From positions 1 to 16,320 of the forward strand of contig JARRJS010000063.1 of NCBI GenBank assembly GCA_037388885.1: a DNA stretch of 16,320 bases, in the 5' to 3' direction. Both the position numbers and the translations under genes were made by a program. A model generated the notes under the pieces. It did not search any database and was not told the origin of the DNA. It saw only the letters and a list, made by a program, of their open reading frames with translations. The stretch comes from JARRJS01 sp037388885. GTDB lineage: Bacteria; Gemmatimonadota; Gemmatimonadetes; Longimicrobiales; RSA9. Positions 6,123 to 13,855 of this stretch are shown here, in pieces (position 1 is the stretch's first letter; the number at the start of each line of letters is the position of its first letter).

Positions 6123-7564
6123 CCGTTCCGCCCCGCCGCCCCGTCCGGTGGGCGTGGGCGTTGCTCGCTCGGCTGGGATTCGGATCGGGGAAAACTGCCG
6201 GCTCCGGCCCTGACCACCCCGACGGGGAGAGCCGCCCCGCCCGTCCCCACCCCGACAGGGAGGGCCGCCTCGCCCGTCCCTACCCCGACAGGGAGGACCG
6301 CCTCGCCCGTCCCCACACCGACAGGGAGACCCCTGCCAGCCCCGGCCGCCCCGCCGGGGAGACGGGGAGACGGGGAGCGATGGCGGCTTCCACGGCCGCC
6401 GAGAGTGGGCCGGCATCCCGGCGTCAGCATCGCCAGCACACCGGCGGCCGCGCCGGCACGGTAGCCGCGCCGCGCTCCCTGGCGTGGTGGAAGGGCCGGG
6501 GCGAGGGTCGCCCCGTCGCCCTTGGGGGGCAAGGTGGGGTGGAAGGGGTCTCCTCGTCGGGGTGGAAGGGCCAGGGAGGGGGAAGTGGGGTCTCCCCGTC
6601 GGGTGGGGAGGGTGCGGAAGGGATCGGTGTGCCCCGAGCGGTCTTACGCCAGGTGAGATTGATCGAGCTGCGGACCCGCGGTTGGGTGAACTCGTTGTTC
6701 GGCGGGGAATACCACTCGGTGTTCAAGGGCCAGGGGATGGAGTTCGCGGAGGTGCGGGAGTACGAGGCGGGCGACGACGTGCGGACCATCGACTGGAACG
6801 TGACGGCGCGCATGGGGCACCCGTACGTGAAGAAGCACGTGGAGGAGCGGGAGCTGACGGTGTTGCTGGCCGTGGACCTGTCGGGCTCGGAGCAGTTCGG
6901 CACGCGGGGGCGGTTCAAGGCGGAAGTGGTGGCGGAGGTGGCGGCGGTGCTGGCCCTTTCTGCGGTGCGGAACAACGATCGGGTCGGCCTGTTGATCTTC
7001 ACGGACGACGTGGAGCACGTGGTGCCGCCGGCGAAGGGACGACGACACGTGCTGCGCCTGATCCGGGACGTGCTGGCGTTCCGACCGCGGGGCCGGGGCA
7101 CAGACATCGCCGGTGCGCTGGACTACGCGGGACGCATGCTGCCGCACCGGTCGATCCTCTTCATGCTGAGCGACTTCCAGGTTTCGCCGCAGGAGCCGGG
7201 GTTGGGCGGCGGCGGCGGTACGGCGCTGACGGCGCCGCGCACGTCGCTGGTGCGCACGCTGCGACTGGTCTCGCGGCGCCACGACCTGGTGGCGATCCGC
7301 GTGTCGGACCCGGCCGACTCGGTGCTGCCGGCCGCCGGGTTGCTGGTGCTGCGCGACCCGGAGACGGGCGGCGAAGTGGTCGTGGACGCGAGCCGCGGCG
7401 AGCTGAGGAACCGCTACGCCCAGCAGGTGGGCGTGGAGGAGCGGGCGTTGCAGGGCGTGTTCCGGCGATTGGGCATCGACGAGATCGACATCTCTACCGA
7501 AGGCTCCTACATCGGGCCGCTCATGGCCTTCTTCCGGGCCCGCGAGCGGAAGCTGCGGCGATGA
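6119..7564 (+). CDS. DUF58 domain protein of the Bat operon, with long repetitive N-terminal extension
   Basis: DUF58 proteins are degenerate von Willebrand A proteins encoded next to moxR and are presumed MoxR partners. From about residue 172 the sequence is textbook: LRQVRLIELRTRGWVNSLF, GEYHSVFKGQGMEFAEVREY, DDVRTIDWNVTAR, then a VWA-like core with AVDLSGS (Asp253, Ser255, Ser257). It ends with the usual IDISTEGSYIGPLMAFF block. Family members are about 290-310 residues; this frame gives 481 because of a low-complexity front half containing 11-residue repeats of the form HPDREGRLARP. The ATG at 6119 overlaps moxR's stop (ATGA). However, GTG at 6629, with GGAAGG seven bases upstream, would give a 311-residue, family-length protein. 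ATG 6380 is a third option. The conserved domain is certain; the true start is not. It ends in ATGA with the next gene. Confidence 0.92.
   Translation: MTVPPRRPVRWAWALLARLGFGSGKTAGSGPDHPDGESRPARPHPDREGRLARPYPDREDRLARPHTDRETPASPGRPAGETGRRGAMAASTAAESGPASRRQHRQHTGGRAGTVAAPRSLAWWKGRGEGRPVALGGQGGVEGVSSSGWKGQGGGSGVSPSGGEGAEGIGVPRAVLRQVRLIELRTRGWVNSLFGGEYHSVFKGQGMEFAEVREYEAGDDVRTIDWNVTARMGHPYVKKHVEERELTVLLAVDLSGSEQFGTRGRFKAEVVAEVAAVLALSAVRNNDRVGLLIFTDDVEHVVPPAKGRRHVLRLIRDVLAFRPRGRGTDIAGALDYAGRMLPHRSILFMLSDFQVSPQEPGLGGGGGTALTAPRTSLVRTLRLVSRRHDLVAIRVSDPADSVLPAAGLLVLRDPETGGEVVVDASRGELRNRYAQQVGVEERALQGVFRRLGIDEIDISTEGSYIGPLMAFFRARERKLRR
6215..6334 (+). repeat. 33-bp direct repeats (three units plus a partial fourth)
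   Basis: Units lie at 6215-6247, 6248-6280, 6281-6313 and a partial 6314-6334, with an exact 33-base period. The second and third units differ at 2 of 33 bases. Read in the DUF58 frame they give 11-residue units [HY]PDRExRLARP. There are no spacers between units, so this is a tandem repeat and not a CRISPR array. Confidence 0.85.
6355..6378 (+). repeat. 8-bp tandem repeat (CGGGGAGA, three copies)
   Basis: CGGGGAGA at 6355-6362 and 6363-6370 is followed by CGGGGAGC at 6371-6378. The word GACGGGGAGACGGGG spanning the copies (6361-6375) also occurs exactly in the scpB tail at 2269-2283. An ATG (6380) in the DUF58 frame follows directly. Confidence 0.75.
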
Positions 7565-8589
7565 GACGGCGAGGATCGCCCGGGTTCGTGACGCGGTGTG
7601 GTGTTGGCCACCGCGGCGTAGCTGACCGGAAGGTGACGGGCAACCATGCGACCGGCCTGGCCGCCAACGGCCTGGCCGCGGCGGGCCTGGCCGTCGCGTG
7701 GCTGGTTGGCGCGGCGACGGTGCAGGCGCAGCAGGTGCGCACCGGGCTGGTGCCGGACACGGCGACGGTGGGCGACGTGGTGCGCGTCGTGGTGCAGGTG
7801 GGCGGCCTCATGGCCGGCGCGCGGGTGGAGCTGCCGGACACGCTGGCGGTTTCCGGGACGCTCGAGAACGCGGCGCGCCTGCGGACCCGGGAGGATTCGG
7901 CGAACGGGGCGGCGCGCGTGACGGCGATCTACTCGGTGACCCCGTGGTGGCCGGGCGCGGTGGCGCTGCCGGAGCTGACGGGTCGCGTGGTGGATCCCGG
8001 CGGTGGCAGTCGACCCCTGTCGGTGTCGCTGCCCGCGCTGCCGGTGCGCTCGGTGCTGCCGGCGGACACGGCGGGCGTGAAGCCGAAGCCGCCACGCGGC
8101 GTGCTGGGGCCCAGCCGGCTGTGGTGGCCGCCGGTGCTGGTGATCGTCGGCATCCTGATGGTGCTGACGGGTTTCTACTGGTGGTGGCGGCGCCGGCGCA
8201 CGGGCCCGGCCCCGGCGGTGGAGATCCAGCTGACGCCGCGGCAGCGTGCGCTGGCCGCGCTGGACCGTGCGTACGGCCTGGGCCTGATGGACCGGGGCGA
8301 GGCGAAGGTGTTCTACTCGCTGGTCACGGAGGCGGTGCGCACCTATCTGGCGGAGCTGGACGGGCGCTGGGGGGAGGACCTGACGACGCACGAGGTTCTG
8401 GCGCACATGGGGCGCAGCGCGTGGTCGGCGGACGTGCGCGAGCTGGGTGAGCTTCTGGAGGCGGCCGATCTGGTGAAGTTCGCGCGGCGGCGGCCGGCGG
8501 CCTCCGAGGCGGAGGCGGAGTGGGCCCGGATACGCACGTGGGTGGTGCGGTTCGGGTCGCCCGCACCGACGCCGGAGCAGGCGGCATGA
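7561..8589 (+). CDS. Small BatD/DUF4381-like membrane protein of the Bat operon
   Basis: This 342-residue protein has an N-terminal hydrophobic segment (about residues 34-55, ending VQAQQ) that looks like an export signal, although it begins unusually far in. A beta-rich periplasmic part follows, starting VRTGLVPDTATVGDVVRVVVQV, which resembles the repeat units of BatD. Then comes one transmembrane helix (VLVIVGILMVLTGFYWWW, about residues 191-208) and a basic patch. A cytoplasmic helical tail contains LTPRQRALAALDRAYGLGLMDRGEAKVFY, typical of DUF4381-like proteins between DUF58 and batA. The gene is linked by ATGA overlaps on both sides. A later start would bring the signal nearer the N-terminus, but the 7561 ATG is the coupled one. 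Family membership is judged from context and topology; no catalytic residues are seen. Confidence 0.8.
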   Translation: MRRRGSPGFVTRCGVGHRGVADRKVTGNHATGLAANGLAAAGLAVAWLVGAATVQAQQVRTGLVPDTATVGDVVRVVVQVGGLMAGARVELPDTLAVSGTLENAARLRTREDSANGAARVTAIYSVTPWWPGAVALPELTGRVVDPGGGSRPLSVSLPALPVRSVLPADTAGVKPKPPRGVLGPSRLWWPPVLVIVGILMVLTGFYWWWRRRRTGPAPAVEIQLTPRQRALAALDRAYGLGLMDRGEAKVFYSLVTEAVRTYLAELDGRWGEDLTTHEVLAHMGRSAWSADVRELGELLEAADLVKFARRRPAASEAEAEWARIRTWVVRFGSPAPTPEQAA

Positions 8590-9575
8590 ACGTGTCGTTC
8601 GAGCATCCGTGGGCCCTCGCCCTGCTGCTGCTCCTGCCCCTGGCGGTGCTGCTGGAGCGGCGCTGGCGGCAGCGGGCGCTGGCGTTTGCCCGCGCCGCCA
8701 TGGTGGCGCGCATCGCGCCGGCGGGCCACCGCTGGCTGGCCCGGATGCCCGGCTGGCTGCGTCTGGGCACGGTGGGCGCGCTGGTGGTGGCGCTGGCAGG
8801 TCCGCGCACCGGCTTCTCACGGGTGGACATCGAGGCGGAGGGCATCGCCATCGTGGTGGCCGTGGACATCTCCAGCTCGATGCTGGCCGAGGACTTCCAT
8901 CCCCAGAACCGGCTGGCGGTGGCCAAGGAGGTGGTGGGCAAGTTCATTCGTGGCCGTCACTACGACCGGATCGGCATGGTGGCGTTCGCGAGCGAGGCAC
9001 TGACGCAGGTGCCGCTCACCGTGGATTACCCGGTGCTGTACCAGGCGCTGGACGACCTGCAGATCGGACAGCTTCAGGACGGCACGGCCATCGGGACGGC
9101 CATCGCTACGGCGGCCAATCGGCTGCGGCGCGCGCCGGGCAAGTCCCGGGTCATGATCCTGATGACGGATGGCGAGAACAACGCGGGCGAGATCGACCCC
9201 GTCACGGCGGCGCAGGCCGCGGCGGCGTTCGACATCAAGATCTACACGATCGGCGTAGGCAGCGAGGGCGTGGCGCCGACGCCCATCGCACGGGGCGTGC
9301 TGGGCGGTTACCAGTACGCCAACCTGCCGGTGCACATCGACGAGGACCTGCTGCGGCACGTGTCGGCCATTACCCACGGCCAGTACTTCCGCGCGACCAA
9401 CGGGGCGGCGTTGGACAGCATCTACGGGCGCATCGACCAGCTGGAGAAGACGCCCGTGCACGTGTACCGGTACACGAACTACACGTACCACTACCTGCCG
9501 TTCCTGCTGCTGGCGGGCCTGCTGCTGGTCGGCGAGTGGGGCCTGCGGTCCAGTCGCTGGGGGAGGATCCCGTGA
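8586..9575 (+). CDS. batA: BatA-like von Willebrand A membrane protein
   Basis: BatA is a VWA-domain protein anchored in the inner membrane and thought to form the Bat envelope complex with BatB. The 329-residue product begins with a hydrophobic helix (WALALLLLLPLAVLLERR) and has a second one near residues 59-75. The VWA domain has an intact MIDAS: DISSS at residues 94-98, Thr in QDGTAIGTAI, and Asp in LMTDGENN. A final helix, YLPFLLLAGLLLVGEWGL, sits near the C-terminus. This helix-helix-VWA-helix layout is standard for BatA/BatB. The start ATG overlaps the previous stop (ATGA), and the stop overlaps the batB GTG start (GTGA). The order batA before batB is the usual one. Confidence 0.93.
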   Translation: MNVSFEHPWALALLLLLPLAVLLERRWRQRALAFARAAMVARIAPAGHRWLARMPGWLRLGTVGALVVALAGPRTGFSRVDIEAEGIAIVVAVDISSSMLAEDFHPQNRLAVAKEVVGKFIRGRHYDRIGMVAFASEALTQVPLTVDYPVLYQALDDLQIGQLQDGTAIGTAIATAANRLRRAPGKSRVMILMTDGENNAGEIDPVTAAQAAAAFDIKIYTIGVGSEGVAPTPIARGVLGGYQYANLPVHIDEDLLRHVSAITHGQYFRATNGAALDSIYGRIDQLEKTPVHVYRYTNYTYHYLPFLLLAGLLLVGEWGLRSSRWGRIP

Positions 9576-10639
9576 CGCTGGACCACCCGGCCCTACTCTG
9601 GCTCGCCTTGCTGCTGCCCGTGCTCGTCGGGCTGGGCGTCGTGGGCTACGTGCTGCGGCGCCGACGCGCAGTGCGCAACCTGGGCGATGCGGGCATGCTG
9701 GCCCGCCTGGGCGCCGGTGACCTTCGCGCCTTCCCGACCCGGCGCTTCGTCCTGCTGCTGATCGCGGCCGCGGGCCTGGGCGTCGCGGCGTCCGGGCCGC
9801 GCTGGGGCGTCATCTCGGTGGAGGACCGGACGCCGTCGGCGAACCTGGTGCTGGCGCTGGATGTGTCCAAGTCCATGCTGGCGCGCGATGCCGACCCGTC
9901 GCGGTTGGAGCGCGAGCGCACGCTGGCCCGCCGGCTGTTGCGGGAGCTGCCGGCCGACCGGGTCGGCCTGGTGGCGTTCGCCGGGCGGGCCTACACGCTG
10001 TCGCCCATGACGGTGGACCACGGTGCCCTGGAGCTCTACCTGGGCGCGCTGGACCCGAGCATCGTCAGCTACGGCGGCTCGTCCCTGGGGTCGGCGCTGC
10101 GGCGGGCGACGGACCTGGCGCAGGCGCCGGAGACGCGGCCGGGCGTCGTCGTGCTGATCACGGACGGGGAGGCGTTGGACGAGCGGAGTGAAGTGCTGGC
10201 GGCCGCGCAGCGGGCGGCGCAGCAGGGCGTCGTCGTGCATACGGTGGGCATCGGCACGTCGGAGGGCGCGCCGGTGCCGGACTTGGATCCGAAAACGGGC
10301 GCGATGACGGGCTACAAGCGCGGTCCGGATGGCCAGATCGTGATCTCGCACCTGGACGATGACCTGCTGCGCCAGGTGGCCGACCGCACGGGAGGCCGGT
10401 ACTTCCAGCTGAACCGTGCCGGCGCGGGCGATCGGCTGGTATCATTGCTGAAGGGGTTGGACCGGGAGGAAGGCGTGACCAACCGCCGGGTGGAGCGGCG
10501 GACGCGGTACGAGTGGTTCGCGGCGCTGGCGCTTGTGCTGCTGGTGCTGGACGCGGTCCTGGCCCGCCGGGCGGAAACGCCGGACATTGCAGGTGTGGAC
10601 TCGAGCGTGCGGGAGGAGGAAGCGCGTGCGGTTTCGTAG
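9572..10639 (+). CDS. batB: BatB-like von Willebrand A membrane protein
   Basis: This second VWA protein of the pair is 355 residues long. It has two N-terminal hydrophobic helices (about residues 7-28 and 58-76), a VWA domain with MIDAS DVSKS at residues 97-101, Ser/Thr in SYGGSSLGSAL and Asp in LITDGEAL, and a C-terminal helix YEWFAALALVLLVLDAVL. The stretch PVPDLDPKTGAMTGYKRG followed by ISHLDDDLLRQVADRTGG is typical of BatB. It starts with GTG at 9572, supported by GGAGG at 9562-9566 and by the GTGA overlap with batA. Presumed role: a metal-dependent adhesion surface in the periplasm working with BatA and the TPR protein. Confidence 0.93.
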   Translation: MTLDHPALLWLALLLPVLVGLGVVGYVLRRRRAVRNLGDAGMLARLGAGDLRAFPTRRFVLLLIAAAGLGVAASGPRWGVISVEDRTPSANLVLALDVSKSMLARDADPSRLERERTLARRLLRELPADRVGLVAFAGRAYTLSPMTVDHGALELYLGALDPSIVSYGGSSLGSALRRATDLAQAPETRPGVVVLITDGEALDERSEVLAAAQRAAQQGVVVHTVGIGTSEGAPVPDLDPKTGAMTGYKRGPDGQIVISHLDDDLLRQVADRTGGRYFQLNRAGAGDRLVSLLKGLDREEGVTNRRVERRTRYEWFAALALVLLVLDAVLARRAETPDIAGVDSSVREEEARAVS

Positions 10640-11309
10640 TGCTTCGCTCTTGCTGATCGTGGCCCTGGCGACGGGCTTCGGCATCGGCGACCGGGAACGC
10701 GGGAATCGGCTGTACCGGGAAGGCCGGTACGCGGAGGCCGTGGCGGCGTACCGGAAGGCCCTGGCCGACGGCGACGACGGGCCCATCGTGCGGTTCAACC
10801 TGGGTACGGCCCTGTTGCGCCTGGGCCGCTACGACGAAGCGGAGCCACAGCTGAAGGCGGCGCTGGACGCCGCCAACGCACAGGTTCGCGAGCCGGCGCT
10901 GTTCAACCTGGGCAGCCGCTTCCTCGAGGAAGGTCGGTCCGAGAAAGACCCGCAGGCGCGGCGTCGTCTGCTGGAGGGTGCCGTGCAGGCGTACCGCCGT
11001 GCGCTGCGCCTGGACCCTGGCTCGGCCGACGCCAAGTGGAACTATGAGATGGCACTGAGGGAGCGCAACGAGGAGCCGTCGCTGCCGCAATCGGGCGCCG
11101 GCCAGGAACAGCAGCGGCCGCAGGGTCAGCCGCGCCCCGGCCAGCAGCCGGGCACCCAGCAGGGCGACGCCGAGGCCATGCAGCAGACGGGGCCCCTGAC
11201 CCGGGAGCAGGCCGAGCGGCTGCTGGCGGCCGTCGAGCAGAACGAGCGCGACCTGGTGCGCAAGAAGCTCCACGAACGACGGCACACGAAGGTGCTCCGG
11301 GACTGGTGA
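10626..11309 (+). CDS. batC: BatC-like TPR protein
   Basis: The 227-residue product has an N-terminal hydrophobic segment (SASLLLIVALATGFGIG) suggesting export or anchoring. Tetratricopeptide repeats follow: GNRLYREGRYAEAVAAYRKAL, VRFNLGTALLRLGRYDEAE, and a third around AVQAYRRALRLDPGSADAKWNYEMAL. A Gln/Pro/Gly-rich linker (about residues 151-190) and a charged C-terminal helix (EQAERLLAAVEQNERDLVRKK) complete it, as in BatC proteins. TPRs would serve as a scaffold for BatA/BatB. The GTG start at 10626 lies inside the end of batB (14-base overlap) behind a strong GGAGGAGGAAG site (10612-10622). It ends in TGATG with batD. Confidence 0.9.
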   Translation: MRFRSASLLLIVALATGFGIGDRERGNRLYREGRYAEAVAAYRKALADGDDGPIVRFNLGTALLRLGRYDEAEPQLKAALDAANAQVREPALFNLGSRFLEEGRSEKDPQARRRLLEGAVQAYRRALRLDPGSADAKWNYEMALRERNEEPSLPQSGAGQEQQRPQGQPRPGQQPGTQQGDAEAMQQTGPLTREQAERLLAAVEQNERDLVRKKLHERRHTKVLRDW

Positions 11310-13855
11310 TGATCCCCCTGCTCCTTGCCCTCCTCGTCGGCGTGCCGGGCGGCGGCCGCGCCGCCGAACGGCCGGTCTCGCTCCAGCAGAGCGTTGCGGT
11401 AGAATCGTCGCTCAACCAGACGACCATCGCGGCCGGCTCTACGGTCGTGCTGCAGCTGCGCATCCGGACCGAAGGCGAACGGCCGCAGATCGAGCCGCTC
11501 GTCGGGCTGCCGGCCGGCCTCCGGGTGGTGCACACCCGCAGCTCCGACCAGCGCCAGTTCTCGTTGCCCGGCGGCACCCGCCGGTTCGTGAGTCGCGACT
11601 ACGTGCTGCTGGCCCGCCAGGCGGGACGCTTCCGTATCCCCCCGCTGGCCGTCGTGGTGGGCGCGCACCGCTACCAGACCCGCCCGCTGGTGCTGACGGT
11701 GGAGCAGGGCGAAGGAGCGCCGGCGCAGCCCCGCGACGACGTCACGCTGCGCACCTGGTTGAACACGGACACGGCCTACGTCGGCCAGCAGGTGACGTTC
11801 CATGCCGAGGCCACGTTCGGCGACGAGGTACGACTCCGGCTGCGGCGCGCGCCGGAGTACGAGGCGCCCAACCCCACCGGCTTCTGGGTGCAGGAGCTGC
11901 CCGGGTCCCCCGAGTCCAACTCGCGCATCGTCGGTTCCAGCATCTACGAGGTGCAGACCTTCCAGCGGGCGCTCTTCCCGGTGGCCGCCGGCGAGCAGGT
12001 CATCCCGCCGGCGCACCTGTCCTACGAGGTGCGCCGGGGCTTGATGAACGCGCCGGAGACCCGGGAAGTGCTGAGCGACACGCTCCGGCTCGTCGTGCTG
12101 CCCGTGCCGTCCGCCGGGCGGCCGGCGGGCTTCACCGGCGCCGTGGGCCGCTACTCGGCGTCGGCGCGCCTGGAGCCCGGCCGGGTGAGCGCGGGCGAGG
12201 CGGCGGTGCTGTCCGTGACGGTGGACGGCGTGGGCAACAAGAAGGCGCTGCCCGCGCCGGCGCTGCCGGCGCTGCAAGGCGTGCAGGTGTTTCCGCCCAC
12301 CGAGGACGCGTCCGTCGACGTGGTGGAAGGGCACGTCCGCGGTCGCAAGCGCTTCGAGTGGGTGCTGATCCCGGACCGCGCGGGCACGTTGGAGGTGCCG
12401 GCCATCCGTTACCCGTTCTTCGACCCGGAGCAGAGGCGGTTCTTGACGGCGTCCACGGCGCCGCTTGCCCTCGATGTCCAGCCCGCGGCCGTGGCGGACG
12501 GGACGGCGCCGCCGCCGTCCGATGATCGCCTGCGCTACCTGAAGCTGGAGCCCGCGCCGTCGCCGCTGCGCTGGACGCTGACCCCGTGGTTCGGCGCGTT
12601 GCAGGTCACTCCGCTGCTGGGTCTGTTCGGCATGTTCCTGGTCCGCAGACGACGACGCGCCGACCGCCGGCCCGGCCGGCGTAGCCTCGCCCGCCGACGT
12701 CGCCAGCTCGTCGATGACCTGCGCGCACCCACACGCATGGAAGCGGTCACGTTTTTCCGGGAGCTGAATCACGGTGTGCGCGCCTGGCTGGCGGAGCGCC
12801 TGGACCGCCGGCTCAACGGATCGCCGGAGTCGCTGGTCGCCCCGCTCCAGGACGCGGGCGTCGCCGAGGACGTGGCACGCGGGCTCGCGGACCTGCTGGC
12901 TCGCCTGCAGCGCGCGGCGTACGAGCCGACGCCGCCGTCTTCCGAGAGCCGGCGCGTGTACCTCCAGGCCGCCGAACGGTTGCTGGAATCCGTGGACCGG
13001 CAGGCGTCGTGGCCCGCCGACGACCGGGTGTCCTCGACGGCGCCGGTGCTGCTGGCGCTGGTTCTTCCGCTGGCGACGTTGGCCGCGCTGGCGATGCCGG
13101 CCCTGGCGGGTGCGTCGCCGCAGGCGGTGGTCGCGCCGGAAGCATCCCGGCCGGCGTCGGAATCGGCCCGGCTGGCGTCGTCGGGGCCCGACGCACAGCC
13201 GGCAGCCGATGCACGCGCCGCGTTCCGGCAGGGCATCGCGGCGTTCCAGGCGAACGACACGGCCACGGCGCTGGCTGCCTTCCGGCGCTACACGACCGCC
13301 CGGCCCGCCGACCCCGCCGGCTGGTACGACCTGGGCAACGCGTACCAGGCGGTCGGAGACCGCGGGCAGGCCATCCGGGCCTGGCTGGAAGCACTGTCCC
13401 GGGCGCCGCGCGACCCGGACGTGCTCAACAACCTGCGGGTGGCCGGGGCCGACCCGGCCCTCGTCGACCGCGTCCGGCCGCTGCCGCCGCTGGCGCCGGA
13501 GGAGTCCATGCTGCTGGCCAGCCTGTGCTGGCTCCTGGGCGGCACCGCGCTACTGCTCTACATGCGACGGCGGCGCGCCTACCTGGTCACCCTGGCGTCC
13601 GTGCTGGTGACCGCGGCCGTCGTGGTCGGCGGCATCGCGGCCGCCCATGCCATGGCGCCCGAGTTGGCCGTGGTGACCGGCCCGGACGCCGCCCTGCGCG
13701 CAACGCCCAACCTGCGGGGCGACCCGCTCGTTGCTCTCGACCCGGGCGATGGGCTCCGCATCGTCCAGCGCCACGACGGCTGGTGGCGCGTTCGAACCCT
13801 CGCCGGCCGCGACGGCTGGGTCGAGGCCGCCATGCTGACGGAGCTCGGCGGGTGA
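11309..13855 (+). CDS. batD: BatD-like protein fused to BatE-like TPR and C-terminal SH3-like domain
   Basis: BatD is the large envelope protein of the Bat system. The 848-residue product begins with a short signal-like segment (MIPLLLALLVGVPGGGRAA). The BatD beta-domains occupy roughly residues 25-395, including DDVTLRTWLNTDTAYVGQQV and FWVQELPG. A membrane helix (about 423-445), an Arg-rich stretch and a helical region follow. Next come a hydrophobic segment (about 579-602), a TPR pair (AAFRQGIAAFQANDTATALAAF and GWYDLGNAYQAVGDRGQAIRAW, about 633-710) and two hydrophobic helices (about 733-780). Last is a 60-residue SH3-like domain (DAALRATPNLRGDP, DGWWRVRTLAGRDGWVE). The last part has the plan of BatE proteins, so this looks like a natural BatD-BatE fusion. 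I use ATG 11309, overlapping the batC stop by one base; GTG 11306 is an alternative. The stop overlaps the methyltransferase start. Confidence 0.9.
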   Translation: MIPLLLALLVGVPGGGRAAERPVSLQQSVAVESSLNQTTIAAGSTVVLQLRIRTEGERPQIEPLVGLPAGLRVVHTRSSDQRQFSLPGGTRRFVSRDYVLLARQAGRFRIPPLAVVVGAHRYQTRPLVLTVEQGEGAPAQPRDDVTLRTWLNTDTAYVGQQVTFHAEATFGDEVRLRLRRAPEYEAPNPTGFWVQELPGSPESNSRIVGSSIYEVQTFQRALFPVAAGEQVIPPAHLSYEVRRGLMNAPETREVLSDTLRLVVLPVPSAGRPAGFTGAVGRYSASARLEPGRVSAGEAAVLSVTVDGVGNKKALPAPALPALQGVQVFPPTEDASVDVVEGHVRGRKRFEWVLIPDRAGTLEVPAIRYPFFDPEQRRFLTASTAPLALDVQPAAVADGTAPPPSDDRLRYLKLEPAPSPLRWTLTPWFGALQVTPLLGLFGMFLVRRRRRADRRPGRRSLARRRRQLVDDLRAPTRMEAVTFFRELNHGVRAWLAERLDRRLNGSPESLVAPLQDAGVAEDVARGLADLLARLQRAAYEPTPPSSESRRVYLQAAERLLESVDRQASWPADDRVSSTAPVLLALVLPLATLAALAMPALAGASPQAVVAPEASRPASESARLASSGPDAQPAADARAAFRQGIAAFQANDTATALAAFRRYTTARPADPAGWYDLGNAYQAVGDRGQAIRAWLEALSRAPRDPDVLNNLRVAGADPALVDRVRPLPPLAPEESMLLASLCWLLGGTALLLYMRRRRAYLVTLASVLVTAAVVVGGIAAAHAMAPELAVVTGPDAALRATPNLRGDPLVALDPGDGLRIVQRHDGWWRVRTLAGRDGWVEAAMLTELGG

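Larger units (their letters stand above)
6214..6565. repeat. Long-spaced inverted repeat, 17-base arms
   Basis: CCACCCCGACGGGGAGA at 6214-6230 matches the reverse complement of TCTCCTCGTCGGGGTGG at 6549-6565 at 16 of 17 bases. A further reverse-orientation copy of the core, TCTCCCCGTCGGG, is at 6591-6603. The region between the arms holds the tandem repeats. I read this as a repeat family with the same core in both orientations, not a classical insertion sequence: there is no transposase. Confidence 0.6.

Noticed and set aside
6215..6334. CRISPR array
   Set aside because: The 33-bp units are directly contiguous with no spacers, and no cas genes are present.
6214..6628. Insertion sequence or MITE with transposase ends
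   Set aside because: There is no transposase and no target-site duplication that I could find; the arms sit inside low-complexity sequence, so only a repeat family is claimed.
6484..7560. + strand frame running into the 7561 gene, which would make it 701 residues
   Set aside because: The upstream part is a Gly/Arg-rich shadow of the DUF58 gene in another frame; the ATGA-coupled start at 7561 explains the real protein.
11126..12772. 548-codon - strand open frame opposite batC/batD
   Set aside because: Same pattern: an Arg/His/Gln-rich shadow of the BatD coding strand with no recognisable motif or ribosome binding site.
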